NCBI RefSeq assembly: GCF_001659605.2
Contig: NC_035161.2
Span: 28,815,691-28,879,690 of the forward strand
Direction of reading: 5' to 3'
DNA: 64,000 nucleotides
Origin: Manihot esculenta
Lineage: Eukaryota; Streptophyta; Magnoliopsida; Malpighiales; Euphorbiaceae
Positions 62,001-64,000 of the stretch are shown piece after piece. Below the pieces are notes generated by a model. It saw only the letters and a list, made by a program, of their open reading frames with translations, was not told where the DNA came from and ran no database searches. Position numbers and translations under genes: made by a program. Positions within the stretch are counted from its first letter, which is position 1. The number at the start of each line of letters is the position of its first letter.

Positions 62001-62974
62001 TTTTTCCTATTCTGATTGTCACTTGTCGGTTCTTTGAAATTTAAATATTATATTCAAGGTTCTTAAATTTGCCTTTAGTTGTTTAAGTCATGTTGTAAGA
62101 GAATGGTACTTTTTTTTTTTTGCTAGATAATCCTTTTTCCTTGTAGATTGCAAATGTTAGCAGTTATACCTCATGGAGTGAGGCCACTGTGGAAAGTCCA
62201 TTCAAATTTTGCTAATTTACAATATGTTTGCTCCATTTTCAACAGTCAATTCACATCAAATTCTTATGAACATTTGATGTTTTAGAAAATATGATTGTGG
62301 CAACTGACATCTGGGCTGTGGAGGTGTGCCATAGATCTGGTGCTTGTTTATTAGATAGATCCCACAAGATTTCATCGTAGAACTGCTGAAGAGGGATCAC
62401 TAGATGATTGAACAGCAAAGCGTTTTTCCCCCTTTTTTCGGATTTTCTGCATAATGACAAATTGATTTGAAGTTATTCTACATAATTTTGAGGCAGAGTC
62501 CCTTATGTCTAATAACAAAATTCTTTTCTTATTTTTTCTCCTGGCTGGGTTCCCCTCCTCTGGACACATGTTCCCTCTTCATTAATTGAGGTTGATAGGT
62601 GGCTTGGTTTTGAGTGCTAATAATCTGATTAAAGGGGCTAGTCAAATGAAAGAGAAAAAAGGACTAGTTGTTATCATGAGGAAAAAGGATCAGGGATTCA
62701 GGAGAAGTGTTCATGGAACTCTGAATATTATCTTCATGATATGCAATTTGGTAGAATCATACTTGAAATGTTTGTACAATTTGTCTTGTCTTACTTCCCT
62801 TTCCTGCAGGACATGATGAAGAGACGGGGATATCGGAAAAGTAGTCCAGAGTTTTCCCTGACTTTCGCATTTGTTGTGGGACTTATTGGAATCTTGATTG
62901 GCTTCATCTTGAAACTCACATTTTCATCGCCATTGCCATTGCCATTGCCATCACCATCACCATCTACAGAATGA
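59016..62974 (+). CDS. VAP27-type vesicle-associated protein (MSP domain, ER tail-anchored)
   Basis: Seven exons: 59016-59076, 60205-60275, 60387-60468, 60822-60937, 61022-61153, 61886-61954, 62810-62974, encoding 231 residues. The major sperm protein domain fills about residues 8-130 (VHPDELKF, LKVVNNTEHHVAFKVKTTSPKKYFVRPNTGVVQPWDS, then REYPTDMQCRDKFLLQS). Its basic face normally binds FFAT motifs. A short coiled coil follows (residues 155-177, LKDERDAAVQQTSQLQKEL), then a single C-terminal membrane helix (about 192-211, FAFVVGLIGILIGFILKL). Plant VAP27 proteins tether the ER to the plasma membrane and the cytoskeleton. Unusually, about 18 residues rich in Pro, Leu and Ser follow the helix; they are coded by a CCATTG/CCATCA hexamer repeat. 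Confidence 0.92.
59809..59833 (+). repeat. T14-G11 homopolymer junction in VAP27 intron 1
   Basis: Fourteen T directly followed by eleven G, inside the first intron. No flanking element was recognised. Confidence 0.85.
62927..62965 (+). repeat. Coding hexamer microsatellite in the last VAP27 exon
   Basis: CGCCATTGCCATTGCCATTG then CCATCACCATCACCATC, in frame, just before the stop codon at 62972-62974. It encodes the Ser-Pro-Leu-Pro-Leu-rich tail. Confidence 0.85.
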
Positions 62975-64000
62975 CTCCAAACCACAGGATCTCAGGCGAT
63001 AAATTTTCTCGTGTTTTAATGTTCAAGTCATGTTTGGATGAATAGGGCTCTGTACATTGATTGCTGCAACTGTTGGTTTGGGAAATATATTTTTGTTCAT
63101 TTATATATTACTGTTAGCAGCGAATATTTTTCATTTCATTGATTTGTTACTTTTAGTGTGAATTAGTAAGTGGATATTTCTGCGGCAATTTCTGAATGCA
63201 GTTTTGATGTTTTTGCAAAAAATATCCAATGACTTGAGTTTTCCACTTGACAGTATTCAGTATTGGAATCGTTTTCTTGCAAAACATCAGTTAGCAGGAC
63301 ACAAATCTGAAGATGTGTTTTCCAGCAGTATGCTGCCATGTTTTGCCAGAAGAATATTCATACAATTTACAACTTTGATTTGCTTGTGCTTCGTTTTCAT
63401 CTTCTCTATTGGACTTAAAGGCTTATAAGCTCTTTTTGGTGTAAGATTCTGTTTGATTTAACCGTTGATAGCTGAAAATTATTGCTGGTAGTTGATTTTT
63501 AATTACAATTGAAATATTCTAAGCTTAGTAAGCTGTGTATGGTTATAAAATCACCAATAATGATATATACATCATATTATTTATTATTTATTGAAATATA
63601 CATAAAATAAATAATTTTATTATATAACATATATAGGAGTTAAAAATATGATTGTTAATAAAATATAATTTATTTTTAATATATATGTATTTTTATTATA
63701 TAAAAATAAATAAATATTATAACTAATATAATTATTTTTATAATATTTATAGTTATTTTATAAGCATAAATCATTTATTAATATATATTAAAATTTATAA
63801 TTAATAAATGTTAAAAATATAATATAATTTAAATAAAAAATAAAGTTTCATCGATTGAAAAAACTTTAAAATTAGTGTTAAGAGTTTACTAAAGAGGCAT
63901 ACTAATTTTTGGAAGTAGATTAATTTTTTTTTTTTTTTTAAAAAAAAAGAACAGTTATCAATTATATGAGAAAGATAAACCAAATAATCTCTAAATGATG
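62975..64000. other. 3' flank of the VAP27 gene and AT-rich spacer
   Basis: 62975 to about 63420 is the likely 3' untranslated region and flank. From 63480 the DNA becomes very AT-rich. No other gene is supported. Confidence 0.55.

Noticed and set aside
63204..63428. 74-codon open frame after the VAP27 gene
   Set aside because: It lies in the probable 3' flank, with no homology that I recognise and no promoter. Likely fortuitous.

Overview
The window is nuclear DNA from a flowering plant, very probably a eudicot. Genes have many short exons, AT-rich GT-AG introns and long AT-rich spacers. The products are plant-specific: a chloroplast-targeted phospholipase A1, a plastid ribosomal protein, a classical arabinogalactan protein and a VAP27. 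A woody dicot of the Malpighiales (Euphorbiaceae-like) would fit, but that is only an impression. All exon models below were assembled by hand from reading frame, splice sites and family knowledge. The spliced length is a multiple of three for every complete model.

Layout: 1-2617, AT-rich spacer. 2627-4132, a Mutator-like transposon that carries two exons of a lipoxygenase gene (a Pack-MULE) between 9-bp target duplications. 4142-7060, spacer with a possible LTR fragment. 7183-8766 (+), intronless phospholipase A1. 8770-13400, repeat-rich spacer with a tiny tRNA-like SINE and AT-rich dispersed repeats. 13474-17602 (+), an RGG-box mRNA-binding protein in seven exons. 18235-19428 (+), a decayed PPR-DYW pseudogene. 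About 19800-20770, a LINE-like 3' end. 21907-24236 (-), a Rab1/RABD2 GTPase in eight exons. 26867-about 27840 (+), a small one-pass membrane protein. 29339-about 30610, a non-coding miniature LTR retrotransposon (TRIM-like). 31002-32321 (+), a 2-oxoglutarate/Fe(II) dioxygenase. 33326-36814 (+), a glycine-rich coiled-coil protein that I do not recognise. 37900-38230, a Copia remnant. 40575-41048 (-), a GPI-anchored arabinogalactan protein. 41237-41940, a second MULE filled with GAA repeat. 45671-48265 (-), a glycerol-3-phosphate transporter. 48300-52900, spacer with a 172-bp AT-rich duplication. 52941-54609 (+), plastid ribosomal protein bL19. 54610-58540, spacer with fold-back elements. 59016-62974 (+), a VAP27 ER contact-site protein.

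The host genes are ordinary housekeeping genes and do not form a pathway or cluster. The notable material is the mobile DNA: two well-bounded MULEs with perfect 9-bp duplications (one with captured host exons still open and spliceable), a SINE with a perfect 12-bp duplication, a TRIM-like element with an internally reiterated body, and a microsatellite that has become the C-terminal tail of the VAP27 protein. I saw no clear sign of a wholly new biological system.
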